Of a stretch of 64,000 nucleotides of DNA, positions 13,555 to 25,933 are shown one piece after another. Position numbers and translations under genes: made by a program. The notes beneath the pieces were generated by a model. That model was not told the origin of the DNA. It searched no databases and worked only from the letters and a program-made list of their open reading frames with translations. The first letter of the stretch is position 1, and the number at the start of each line of letters is the position of its first letter. This stretch comes from Fistularia commersonii (Eukaryota; Chordata; Actinopteri; Syngnathiformes; Fistulariidae), in assembly GCA_037954325.1 (NCBI GenBank), contig JBBMNZ010000035.1:5044501-5108500 (forward strand), written 5' to 3'.

Positions 13555-16500
13555 CTAATAGTTCATGTTGTTGTATCCGGCGTACGAGCCCTGGGTTTGT
13601 CCTGCGTAGCTCTGAGTTTGTCCTCCGTAGCCTTGGGTTTGTGCTCCGTAACTCTGGTAGCTCTGGTCGCTTCCCCATGATGACTGGTCTCCCCAACCTG
13701 GAGGGTTTGGGTTGAAATGACGCATTTGTCAAAATAATAAAAAAGCAGCAGGAGCGAGAGAGAGAGAATGAGAGCGAGAGAGGGGAAGGAAAGGAGGCGG
13801 TGCCATCTTTACTTACTATAATTATGATACCCTTGGCCCCCCGTAACCGAACTGGGGTATGCTGTGCTGTACATGGAGTAGTCCCCGCCCTGGCTCTGAC
13901 CCTCATTTTGGCCCTGGGTCAGCATCTTCTTCTTTTCGTCTCCGTAGCCGTAGCTGTACGGGCTCTCCTGGTCGGTGGGAGGGGGCATCGTCTGGTAGCT
14001 TCCTCCTTTCGTGCTGGCGTTGGAGCCGGGCGCAGCTGGCGCGGAGTAAGCGCTGCTGCTGCCGCCGCCGCTGCTGCCGCCGCTCTCCGGGTAGAAGGTC
14101 CCGTACCCGGCGTTGCTACCCGAGCTGCCGGAGTCCATGCCTTTGGGGGCAACGCTCGCCCCGTTGTTACCGTATAGTTTATCTGCGAGAGGACAGAGGA
14201 GGGTTGATTTGCTCCTGACATTTATCAATCAACAAGATGTAACTGTTGCAGGACAACATATCCATACCTGTAAAGATAGTCTTGCTTGTGAATTTTATTC
14301 AGATAAACAATTTGACCCTCTTCACACAGACGGGACAGCCTGGGCTTTTTTTTGTTGTTTTCAATTATCATATTATTAAGGGACCTCAGAATCAGACAAA
14401 TGTTACCAAATTACATTAAGTTATTCAAAATTATTCAATTATTCAGTAAATTATTCAAGCAGCCTCAAATCCTAAGGAGGGTGCTGTAACAATATCGATA
14501 AACCAAACTACCAACTACCAACACTTTTAGTTCTGGATTTGTAATTATTTGACGTCAAGCGTCTGGATCGGTGATGTCGTATCGGCTTCGAAGAATCTTC
14601 CGAGGCTTTTTAGTGAAAAAGAAAAATATCGTTTTGTTTTTCTCGCGTGTGTGACGCATGACTGCACCGGTTATTGCGGCTCGAACCGATTTCAAAAACC
14701 TTTACTCTCAAGGTCGCGATTCCCCCCCCGTTTTTCTCCTCTCATCTTCTAATGTCTCGTGATCTATGTCTCCGAATAAACAGAGGCTTGGGAGGCCGGC
14801 GGGGACACTCACGGTAGCCTGAGCCAAGGTTGCTCTCGTAGCTGTAGTTGGCTTTAAAAAGAAAAAGAGAGAAATCGTTCAGTTAATCCATACTTGGTTT
14901 TTAATGGATCGCACAGGGTTTGTGACCCGCCGTTGAAAAGCCCTTACTCTTGTTGTAGCTGGGCCCTGGAGAGAACTGCTTGCCTCGGCCTCTCCCTCGG
15001 CCCCTGCCTGGACCCCAGCCGCGCGACCCGGAAGAATCCGAGGGAATCCCGCGAATGGTGCCGAACCCGGGGATGTGCTGTTGAAGCAGAAAAGGGGTTG
15101 CAGATTTTAGGGCCGACCGCCGGGAGCGGGGCCTTTCGCACCCGTCACATAAACATGCAGTACTTACTTGAAATAAAATAAACTTGTTATTAGAACCAAA
15201 ACACGTGTTTAATGAGGCCGGGGGGGGGGGGGGGGGGGGGGAGAATCTGGATGGGTTAGAAAAGGACACACACTAACAGCTGAGAGTGAACAAATGATCT
15301 GCCAAACCCTTAATTTCTTTGAAAAATAAACTCACCCGACGAGTGAGAGGAACACTTTTGGGTTTGATTTGCTGTTTATAGAGACTCTGGCTGTGGTTTG
15401 CCAATTTCAATTCCTCCAAGGCCAAATCCGACCGGTCTTATCAGAGCCGGTCGATATGTTCCTATCAATCATTATCACTGATCAGGAAGGATCCGTACAA
15501 CTAAGCCAGGTCTCTGAGGAGAAAATATTACCATGTCTGTATACGTGACCTTCTTTGCAGGCGGTCTGGGCATGCTTGTCACGCCGCTGTCGTCCGGGAA
15601 CAGCTTCTCCAGCGCGGCGAGCGCGGCGTAGGCCTTCGCCTCCTTCTTATTGGAACCCCTCCCTTTGAACTTCTGCCCGTCCACTTCCACCTGGGGTGCG
15701 GCGGAGACATTTTCCGTCTTCAAATGGGACGCGTGGGGGATGCGAGGGCGGGAAAATGTTGCTTAACCACGTACTCACATGCGGTCCGTCAGTCTCACCT
15801 CCATGACGAAGCACTTTTCATGGGAGCCGCCCGTCTCCGCTGACAGCTCGTACTTGAGGCTGCGGCGCTTCTCGTTCAGCTCCATCACCGGGTTCTTGCC
15901 GTTCCTGGTCAAGATCGGACCCTGTCCGCTCTGTTTGGGGAGAGTAAAACATCCATGTTGATGGGGGTCGGATTCACAGCGCCGTTGGTCATTCTGTCAC
16001 ACGTACGTCCTCTGAGGTGCTCGTGGGTGTGGTGGCGGCTTTTCCCGATTCCTCGCCTATGTCACTGCTGCACGTGGATTCGGATTTGGACTCTGAGCCC
16101 GTTGGAAGACCGAGATCCTGCAGGACCTGATAGAGGAGAGTGAATAAAAAACAAAAAAAAAAAAAAAAAAAAAAAAAAACAACAAAGAATGAGCTGTGTT
16201 ACAGGGTCCACTTCCACCAAACTGCAGGGACAAGTTGACCGCTGCATATTATATTAAAAGCGTGACAAAAAAACAAATGCTATTTCATTTGTGAATAATC
16301 ACCATATTAGGGTTCCCTTTACTCAGTGGCAAATGTTTCTCTCAAGGTAGAGATAACTCCAAACTTGGCTCCTCAGGCTGCTGCAGTCTATGTATAATTT
16401 GTTAATTTGTTTATATATGCTAATCCCCACACCCCACTCAGTATACTCCTTAGAATTAATATTTTGCTGCCCTTTGAACAGGTGCACTTTAAATAGTAAC

Positions 16501-18187
16501 TTTATCTTACTAAACTGTGTCGTATATGTGATAAAAATGGTTTATTTCAATGAATTTAGGGACATTTTTAAATGTTAACAGCTTATCCCATTGACTTGGA
16601 TTTGGAAACTGATTTCACCTGTGGGTATTAACTTTAAAATAATTGCATCCTGAAATTGTTGCTGCTCACAAAACAGTGCTGTGTTGTTACAAGTTTTGAC
16701 CAATTTGGACAAAATTCAGGGATTCTCTTGTAATGATTTTCAGGTTCTCCTGGAGGACTTCAGTTTCACTGCCATATACTGGGATTTTGAGAATCAGGAA
16801 AAAAAAAAAGTGCATCAGACCTGAGGAGCAGGAGCATTTGAATGTAAGTCTCGGGATGGGGGGTCTTCATTTGACCATCTTAACTTCAGGTGCCCCAAAC
16901 CTAACCCTCTTTTGGGTTCAGATCCCTCTACAAGCACTATTTTGGGGTGGATTACATTTGAACATGGACCCTTGGAACCATAACATAGTAATAATAATTA
17001 TAATTCTTTTCCATCAACCATCTCTGGGCTGATATGAGTCCTCGTAAAACGTTTTTCTTCTATGTTAACGTTTTATGAGGGGAGAAAAAAAAACCCACAC
17101 ACACACACACACGCACGCACCCAAAAACAGGGATCTGTTGCCCGAGGCCAATGCAAGTGAATTAAGCTTGTGTGCTTCGTGTATCTGGTCCATAATAACC
17201 TGATAGCAGCAGCCTACTTATACTGCTGAGCTGTTCGAGTACATCCCCCGATGTATCTCGGCCTTTATCAGGTGGAGAGGAAAAAACGGAAAATGAAACC
17301 CAAACGTCTTGACAAGGATGGAAAAATTAAACCTTGTGTTCCAGTCACTGCGGGGGAAAGGAGGCTAAGGACTGCACAACTCGCAAGCTAACGTCTAATT
17401 GCTACCCGATGGGTTCGCGTGCAAAAGACGAGACCCGTTTAGATTCAGCGACACTTGCGTCCCGTTTCGTTTTCACTTTTGCGTCTTGCAAAGTGCTCCT
17501 CCCTAACAGTTAGTGGGAATTGAAATAATGTAAAAAAAAATTAAAAAAAACACAAACAAGTAGCTCGAGTTAGGAGCTCAAGCCAGGAAGCAGCGCAGGC
17601 TGATGGGGAAGCCGCCGCTCTCCACAAAATATGTCAAAAAGGCGGCTAATGTTGACAGGAATGAGGTGTCTTGCCTTGGTGGCTACATTAAGCTTGGCAG
17701 CACGTTTGGAGGGCCCCACGGCCTCGTAGGTTTTTCCGTTTAAGTCCACAGCCATTGTGAAGACCGGCTCGTGGACCGGACCAGTCTGAGACGTGAGCCG
17801 GTATTCCAAGCCAGGTTTGTACTGGTTCAGACGCATCACGGCATTCATGCTCAAATCATCTGTCACTACGGGAAAAGAAACAAGCAGACAAAGACAAATA
17901 CCAGTAATTTTATTTAGCACATCACCTTAGTATTGATACACAAAGTTTCCACCAGCAGAGTTTACACATTTCTTTTATTTTACTGCAGCACAGGACATAC
18001 AGGCGTGAGTGTCACACTGATAGTGATGTATCTCCGTTGCGGTCAAGGGTAGTAGGAGTTTTAACAGATACGAACATTGTCACATTGTCAGTGTATTACC
18101 AACACGCTCAACTAACTCAATCTAATAGCTTTCTTAAGAAAAACACATGCACGGCTGTTACTAAGGCTGGGTGTCTTTGTGCTTCGT

Positions 18188-18222
<35 letters not shown>

Positions 18223-21200
18223 GGTACGTTATATACACATATAAGAACGTGACTACAGATCCGGTTGTGTTTCTATAAAGGAGTTATTATTCAACTAGAC
18301 ATAAAAATGTTTTCTTTATGTCCTCACATGCAAAAAAGGTAACAACTTTTCTTTTTCCCTTGGCGGTCATAGCAAGACCAATAAATTTACAGAGGAGTTT
18401 TTTTTTTTTCTTTTTTCTTTTTAAATTACGAGTTTGAACGGATTAAAAAAAAAAAAAAAAAACCCACACTGACGCCTCTAATATTCACTACTAACATGAT
18501 TTCCTTGGGAAGCGCCTCTGGAACTTGAGAAACCTCCTCTGCTTACTGTTGAGGTGGGATTCTGGGTCTCCTTTGTCCATTTCTGCGTAGGGTCTCTTCG
18601 TAGGTAGATTTACTTGTCCGGCCGGCGATATCTGGGCTGTATCAAACCACATAAAAATTATGTCGATGAAATAAACGGTCAAAGCGAGATGGGAAAATAT
18701 TTTTCAATTAAGAAGAAAAAAAAAAAAAAAAAGGCACATTGATTACCTATGGCTCCTCTTCCGCCAGCTCCTAAAGATCTACGTGGTTTTACGAGCTTTA
18801 AGTCGATCCCCAGTACTTTGTGCATCTGTCCAAATGCGCACAGCCTCAGGGCCATCTGAGGAGAAAAATACAAAACACAGAAAAGATAACTACCACTTCC
18901 AGGGGCTTATAATATCTGTGAGTTTGTGCCCGCATTTTTCGGCAGCCTCGTCTCACCTGAGCGCTCTGGGTTATATCTTCACGCTGTTGCACACTTAGAT
19001 TTCCGATGGCATCGACAGTCTCCTTCTCGCATGGATCTTTAAGTCCGGGGCCATCTGAGCGTGGAAAGAGTGAGTGTTAGTGCCAGTGGAAGCAAAGTGT
19101 TGCTTTCACAGTAAAAAAAAAAAAACACCCTCAAGGCTCACCTTCTAGGAGGATTCCTGAGGCGACACACTCCAGAACCCTGCGGAAAGACTCGCCAGGC
19201 CCCATCGGCCGCTCAGACGTACCGATTGCCTTCTCTACTAACAGTTCAAGAGGCTGTGGTGGCAGAACCGAGAAAGGGAAAACACGGATTTAGGACATTT
19301 CAGTGACCAGTGGCAGAAAGAAGCAACTTGTATTTATGTAGGCCTATACAGAGTTTAAGCAAAGGGGTTTCTGACCCATCCAGAGAGCGGGGTCCAGGTA
19401 GGAACACGGATACAGAGCTCGCGCATCACTCGGATCACGACGACAGCCGAACACAGGTCACTGACTTTGGCCTGGAGACACAAAAAAACAAAATACAACT
19501 CTATTTAAATCACAGGATCCCCTGCTGAGGGTTGCTTCCACCTTCTCTGGGTTGTATTATAAAAAACAAAAAACAAACAAAAAAAAAACAACAACACCAA
19601 AACACAAGATTCAGAACAACTGAGCATCACCAAGTAATCCAATGTTAATACAGATATGCAATGTACTAAGTTGTCAGAACAGCCGTGGTGTTGAAACTGT
19701 GACAGACTGCGACTGATAGTGAAGAGAGCGGATGCTGGTGATACCAACGACCCATCTACTTTGTTCTTTTGGTATAGAACAGCTGATCTCGTCTTATGTG
19801 CTCATTTAGTACAACCGACATTTTAAGGTTAGGAACTAAATCACTAACTGAGAGCACAATTCAGGGTTTATCGCTAATAAGAGAAACATTTGAGCCTTAT
19901 GTACAAATAATGACGTGAATGCAAACCTGGAACCACTTGGCATGGCGGAGAGACGCCAAGGCAGTCAGGCATTTCTGCCTGTCCAGAACGTCCGGCAGAT
20001 CGTCGACTGTTCGCGATTCTATTGACGAGGTGGAGTAAGAAGAAAAGGTACAGTTTGACCAAGGGGGTTGGCTCTGTCTTGCAGCTCAGGGAGAAGCAGC
20101 TTTCCACAAACCATGAGCAGCAGGGAGCGGGGGGGTCCCTGCAAACCGATCTTTGCCACAATCAAGCGTTTCTGCCCGCTATTGCGCATGCTAGCTATCG
20201 GTTCCAAATTCTCTTGCGATGTCACAGCCATACGATCCACCGCACGAAGCGTTCTACGTTGGAAATGTAACGGCAGCGGATACCCCAGTCCCTCACCCCC
20301 TTGGCTTGGGTTTGCTGCTTCCCCCCCCTCCTGAGACAGTGTTTCCAGTTGGTCAAAGGTCCAGCCTCCCTAAAAAAAACTTGACAGACTAGAAGGCAAT
20401 CAGTTGTCAATCACAGGCATTGAAAGAACCTTCACGTTTGCGCCAGCCTGCAGCAAAACTGATGAACACCCATATTTGGAAGAGGCCTTACGGCGGGCCA
20501 TACCAGCTTTATGCAAGTTGTAGCTCATTTTCTACACTACAAACACAAGTAGTGGTCCAGCTTTAAGTTTCTGCAAGTTGACCTCAGCGTCAGGACAGGA
20601 CAGGACGAGGGCTTGAAGACAAATGACCAGCGGTCAAGAACAATTCTAATCCGTCTGCCTGAAAACATTTCAATTTTCAATTACGGGCTTCCCCCCGCCA
20701 CAGATGTGACCTGGGCAGGCTTCCCAGGCAAGTTAACCACCATTAAAGCATATTCAATCCATTTTAGCATTTCTTTGTTAAATCCGCCTGGGAATGAGGC
20801 CATCAATTAACAATTCTTTATTCACTCCTTTGAAGACTGCAAATACACCAACAGAAAGAGCAATCCTCAAGATACACCAGGCATATTTGCAAAGCATTAA
20901 CCTGCAAAGTACTTTTTTTTCTGCCCCCAAATGTGTTACACTCGTGCTGTGTGCTGCCAGAAGCCCTTTGCAGAAGATATGAAGAAGAGACTAAACATAC
21001 TCCTCTGCTGTATAAGATCATTAATTTTCAGCTGCACTGTAGGTATGTGTGTTTTTGTAAGCATAACTGAGTTGAGAAATCCCTTCAGAATGCATTACGG
21101 GGTCCAGTAGGCAATTTGGACATTAAATAATATTATGATTTTGAAAAATAATACTTTAAACATAAATAAATGTATGACAATATTATTGATTTTTGGGGGA

Positions 21201-24200
21201 AAGACTAATGGCTTTTCAGGTGCACGATACCATCAAAAAGACAAAGGTCGGTGGCAAAGCAACCATTTCACGTATTTCCACGTTCACTGAACTCCTAACA
21301 ACAGTTTTATTTATTTTCTGCCATTTCAAATACAAGAAGGACAGCATCGGTGAAGATGGTGACTATGCTAGGAATAATGAAAAATTAAGTGTGCCGTAAT
21401 AGACCAGTCAAACCTTGTCGACATGCCATCCCTTTGCAGCCACCACTGGTTGATTTTTGGGATTTGTTGAAACCACAAAATTGTCAAACACAACTTATCC
21501 ATTATGACAAAAACTCACAGTCTACTTGTATCAGGGTTAATTGAAACTTGCTACACATTAAATCTTTAAAAAAAGAAGGAAAAAAGGTTTCCTGAAGCTA
21601 AATGTACATGTCAGTTCAAATGCAATGGAACAAGTAATACAAGGTCAGCACATTAAAAAAAAACAAAAAAAAAACATTATATAACTGAATCGCTCATTGA
21701 GGACTCCCTGTTTCAGCAGTGCAAATGTTTAGAAGAAGACATGTGTTATTTAGTCTGCTAATAAAGAATTAATGATTTACATTTGAATATTTTTTGGAAT
21801 AGGAGAAATGGGAGAAAACATGATAGAGTCAGGACTATATCTGGTGAGGACTAAATAACTCAACAAGCTAAAATCATGTTCCCAAATACTGTGAAATGTA
21901 AATTAAGCATCCAAGGATGCAGTGTAGCAAATGAACTAATACTGCACCCAGACAGGTATGGATCTGTATGTGAGGCTTCAGCAAGCACTACTCTGACCTT
22001 CCAGTGAAGCCACTGTAACTTTTGACTGAAAATGGATACGGCGGCAGAGGCTCTACTAACCACTCCACTACCCCTACTTTGCGGATCAGTTTTGCTGCAG
22101 CTGGCGCCAAATGTACATCTTCAGCATCATGGGCATGCAGTGCGCGCTTTCACTTGTTATTCTTGAAAAGCCTTCATGAACATGAAAACAATTCAACAAG
22201 AATAAACAAAGTAGGTTTGAATGATTCGAAGTGCAGAGTGTATCAGTGACTAAAGGAACTGGGGGCCGGCAAACACCAGCTTCACACAAAAACGACGACA
22301 GGACTCCCAAGCGAGTGAAGAGCCAACATTCCTTGGTTGTTCACTGGCACCAGCCTGGCAATCACTGTACGGGCTCCACTGACCTCTAATGTAGTGAAGG
22401 GCAAACCTTAGGTAGCGTTTTTTTTTTTTTTTCAGTTTTTGAGTTGTACTTCAGTGGAGCAGTACAGGGTCTGCACACTGAGAACACAGAGATCAGGCCT
22501 GAGGAAGCAGGGTCTCTGGTCTCAGGATGCACAGACATACTTACCTTCTCCTTCAGCAGCTTCGCTGTCTTGCAGCGCCCTGACGAGTGGCGACGTGAGG
22601 TGGAGAGTGAGAGTCAGGGCCGATTCCTGAGTGTTTTTCACTGTGATGGCTGCGTCCCCAGGACACTGGTTCACACTATATGTCCCAGCTGAGATAGTCT
22701 GTTATAAGATGAGTGAGTCATGACACTGGCAAAGACAAAAAAAAAAAAAAAACACTTCCAGATATTTCAGCTCTCATCAGCGAATATTGGATTGCATAAA
22801 TACCTCTAATTGGGTGGTTAGATTTTCGGCCACTTGTTTCAGAAGAGTGGCCGTAGGCTTGTTGGAACAGAGCAGCACCAGTTCCAGATCCTTGTCTCCC
22901 TTCAGCAGGAGGCCTTTGGCCACCAGGCTCACCCTCATAACACCGCGCAGGACACGGTCCTGTGAATCTCCACTTGAAGAGCAGGATGAACAGAGAACAT
23001 AAATCATAGTGCATTTTTCTTCACTAAGAACTTCAAAAGACTTAACTTCAAAATGACTTCCATATGGGATCTTCGCTTACCTTCCAGCCTCTTTATCCTC
23101 TTGACCATCTTTCAGAGAGCCCATCTGGTCGGACACATTCTTTAAAGCGTATTCGACATGGGAGACAATGGTCTGTACAGCTTCTAGTTCCTCTGCTGTG
23201 GGATACACCTCTGCGTGTTTGGCCATCACGTGGCGATCATTTGGCCCTGATGGCAGCTGGCGAGGAGCAGTCTCCTTTGGAGGAAATGTAGAGAATACAA
23301 GGCTCATGAAAGAGAAAGGTGTGTTTGTTTTTCAGGACAAAATGATAGTTAGTTCATACTGTAACAATATGACCATGGCCAGAGGAAAAATCCTCATGCA
23401 AGATTAAGATCATTGGTTCAAGAGGTAGGACTATATAAGATTATATATAAAAAAGGATAAAAAAACAGGATGTTCCTATTAGTGCTTTGAGGAAGTGGGA
23501 TGAATGACGCAAATTAGAAAGACAGACTATCTGCCTCTTTGCTGTGATTATTTTCGGTAGGTAAAAGAAGAACCTGATGATGGTGTTTGTCCTCAAACTC
23601 CTCCATGGCAGCAATGTAGTCATGGTACTGCCGCAGCTCCTCTTCATAAAACAAGCAGTCATACCAATAGCGCAGCTCCTCATATCTACAAATAAGACAG
23701 GACAGTGTGAGAATAGCTTCCGATGCACGATCTGCGGATTTACCAGATTGCAAAAAGGAATTGGGTAACAACACAAAAAAACAACAGTTTACCAACCAGC
23801 GACATTCATTGTTGAAAATTGTGTGATGCTTTTGTGGGAAACTGCAAACTTCAGATGGACACATGGTCACCGCTAGTAGGGCCTACTGACAATTACAATG
23901 GTTGTATTATGCATTAAAAAAAGTGTGTTTGAAGGAAACAATTGGAAGACAAATGTCATACAAATTCAACTTATTCAAACTTGACCATGTTAAGTTTTCA
24001 TTGCATCGATTCACAGTTTTACCTCGAATAAATCTAACTTAATTTGAAATTGTAGTTAGCACTGACACAAATGTTATAAATGTATTGTGTTTGAGCTTCT
24101 GTTTCAAGTCATTTACATAAACACAAACTAATGCATTGTCAAGTAAGGTTGTTAGTCAGCTCGCCGACACTGATGTTTTCAAGTCGGGAAAATAGAGTAT

Positions 24201-24395
24201 ACTTGCATTTCATTAAAATAATCCTTTGCATGAACAACACTACCGAGTCGGTTGACTCATTGCTGCATTTCTCCGTGTGTGTGGTCACCTGTCAAAATCT
24301 TGCGGGTGGAGCCGGTGGCCTTGCTGGATGAGGCTGTCCCAGTACAGCAGCTCCTCGTACGCCTGCTGTTCATCCCACGCCGACGCCGACGCCAT
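13555..24395 (-). CDS. ilf3: interleukin enhancer-binding factor 3 (ILF3; NF90/NF110-type dsRNA-binding protein)
   Basis: Nineteen minus-strand coding exons join without phase conflict to 866 residues: 24395-24289, 23685-23574, 23274-23081, 22972-22804, 22698-22545, 20006-19927, 19471-19376, 19253-19142, 19054-18957, 18855-18747, 18636-18547, 17865-17675, 16126-16007, 15930-15799, 15690-15532, 15077-14948, 14851-14813, 14182-13817, 13697-13555. Layout: an acidic, aromatic N-terminal extension (1-73); a DZF nucleotidyltransferase-like domain (about 80-420; [43 protein letters not shown]); dsRBM1 (about 447-512); dsRBM2 (about 557-630; [30 protein letters not shown]); an RG-rich stretch ([10 protein letters not shown]); and a Gly/Ser/Tyr/Gln-rich tail ending YNNMNY. 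The long tail favours ILF3 over STRBP. ILF3 pairs with ILF2 and binds structured RNA in transcription, RNA stability and antiviral responses. Teleosts have ilf3a and ilf3b; this copy is fairly diverged. One intron uses a GC donor, and one exon has two donors 51 nt apart. Confidence 0.93.
15220..15241. repeat. G homopolymer in an ilf3 intron
   Basis: About 20 consecutive G on plus (C on the ilf3 sense strand) in the intron before the RG-rich exon. It is a length-variable tract; any splicing effect is unknown. Confidence 0.85.
17673..17674 (-). other. GC-type 5' splice site of an ilf3 intron
   Basis: On the minus strand the dsRBM1 exon ends AAG|GCAAGA. Joining it to the acceptor at 16127|16126 restores the family sequence at [19 protein letters not shown], so the donor is GC rather than GT. 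Outside the first two bases it fits the strong consensus expected of GC-AG introns. Failure to splice would add ARHLIPVN and further residues and end at a stop near 17570. Confidence 0.75.
18496..18547 (-). other. alternative 5' splice sites in ilf3 exon 11, 51 nt apart
   Basis: The proximal donor is AACA|GTAAGC (exon end 18547). A distal donor, TCAT|GTTAGT (exon end 18496), leaves the same phase. The extra 17 codons encode a basic segment ([17 protein letters not shown] region). It occupies the position of the second basic cluster of the ILF3/STRBP nuclear localisation signal after the KRP motif. The proximal site looks stronger; the distal one matches homologues better. Confidence 0.5.
20007..22544 (-). 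other. large ilf3 intron (2.5 kb)
   Basis: This is the longest ilf3 intron, inside the DZF coding region. An ORF at 20019-20240 overlaps its acceptor side, but direct splicing of 22545 to 20006 gives the conserved DZF sequence, so that ORF is not an exon. Otherwise only poly(A)/(T) runs are seen. Confidence 0.6.
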
Positions 24396-24446
24396 GCTGT
24401 CACGTCGAAGCTTACACCTGGTTTGCAACGACAAGCGTCCATAAAA

Positions 24447-24495
24447 CATATATATAATATCTATATATATATATGATATATATACATATATATTA
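24447..24495. repeat. (TA)n-rich tract upstream of ilf3
   Basis: Alternating TA dinucleotides with interruptions, 50-100 bp upstream of the ilf3 start codon, within the likely 5' UTR or core promoter. Confidence 0.7.
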
Positions 24496-25078
24496 CACGG
24501 CGGAGAAAGTGCTTGACACAACACTGCAGAGACCGCTTGACATAACACCGATCGCTCGACAGCACCGCGATGGAGCATGCATACCAAATGTTACTGCCGA
24601 ACGCCAGCGGGGAAGCTAACGTTAACCAGCATACTTCGGCGGCAGGTTCATGCGAGTCGCTTGAATGCTTTCAATTTTTCACACGATGAAAGCAAACAAA
24701 TGCAATAATGCACGGCGACCACGCCGTCATCCGCAGACATATCGGCAAATACACCGGTAGATTGCATATTAGCTAATGCTAAAAGGGCTAATAACATTGG
24801 TAGCTCTACCCCGCATCTTGCTAGCTAGCGAGCTAACGTCCAACACGGTCATTTTTATACCGTTATTCGCATTTTTGTCAATAACTAATACTGCTAAATT
24901 TAGTTCGAACCTGTTTATTTTCAATTACATCTTTGCGTCACAAATACCTACCTTCGTCAACGAATGGTATTAACAGCTATATACTTTCAACCTTTTCGCT
25001 TCTACGTTGGTACCTTTTTGTCTCTGGCAACCGATACAGAGTCGCAGGGTGATGACGCCAGTAAAGCTCCTTTGAAAG

Positions 25079-25086
25079 GGCTGGAC
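25079..25086. repeat. target-site duplication, left copy (GGCTGGAC)
   Basis: The 8-bp GGCTGGAC immediately flanks the left end of the hAT element and is repeated exactly at 27689-27696 on the right. Eight-base duplications are the hallmark of hAT insertion. Confidence 0.85.
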
Positions 25087-25933
25087 CGGGGGTCAGCAAC
25101 CTGCGGCTCTTTCATCCTTACACTGCGGCTCCGAGCGGCTCGGCAAAATAAATTATAAATATTTAACTGAAGTGTATTTTTATTTGTTTTAGTTCTTTTT
25201 TTATTTTTTAGTTCTAAATTGGAAGGTTATTTTGATCTTGAAATATTAAAATAAAATTATTTTATTTTTCGACGCTCAAAATAAACGTCACACTCGTGGA
25301 TGCTGGTACACCTGCCAAACCCCAAGAAAAATATCTGAAGAAAATTAAACATTTAATGATGCCTATGCAGATTCATTTGCATTGACCTCGGACAAGAGTG
25401 GCCTAATTTGTTAAGAAAAACTGGCTGTCAAATTTCACAAGACCTTTCAAAAATACACACAGGCTTTGCTGAAAAATATCCAAAGAGAGAAGAGAGAAAG
25501 AGTTGTTTCAGAACTGATGAGGAAGACTGATCTGAGGAAAAATCAATTAAAGTAGTGGGTGAAATCTAAGTTTTGTGGCCGCTCAGGAAATAGTCATGCA
25601 TGGGAAACCGTGTACAGATGGGGATCATAGGACGGAGTCATTCATTTAGATTTCAGAAAACCTGTTCGCGGATTTTAAAAACAATCATGGAATTATGCAG
25701 AAAATCAGAGAGATGCCTCTATCTGCGAAGACTGTCAAAGACAACCATAAAAATGGCAGAAAATATCACAAAAAAGCAAATTAAAGACATCAGTTCAGCT
25801 GCAGCATACTCAATCACATGTGACATCACATGTGACAAAGTGACATTGAACAAATGGCGCCATTCTGCCGATATGTAAACTCTGCTGGACCAGAGGAAGA
25901 AATGGTTGTGCTGATACCACTAAACTGGCAGAC

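Noticed and set aside
13800..14379. Overlapping plus-strand ORFs of 88-125 codons, Ala- or Arg-rich
   Set aside because: They are antisense to the Gly/Ser/Tyr-rich ilf3 exon at 13817-14182, whose codon bias opens other frames.
20019..20240. Minus-strand ORF of 73 codons adjoining an ilf3 acceptor
   Set aside because: Splicing 22545 directly to 20006 preserves phase and the DZF alignment. Including this ORF would insert unrelated sequence, so it is treated as intron.
24257..24442. Minus-strand Arg-rich ORF overlapping ilf3 exon 1
   Set aside because: Alternative frame of the first ilf3 coding exon.
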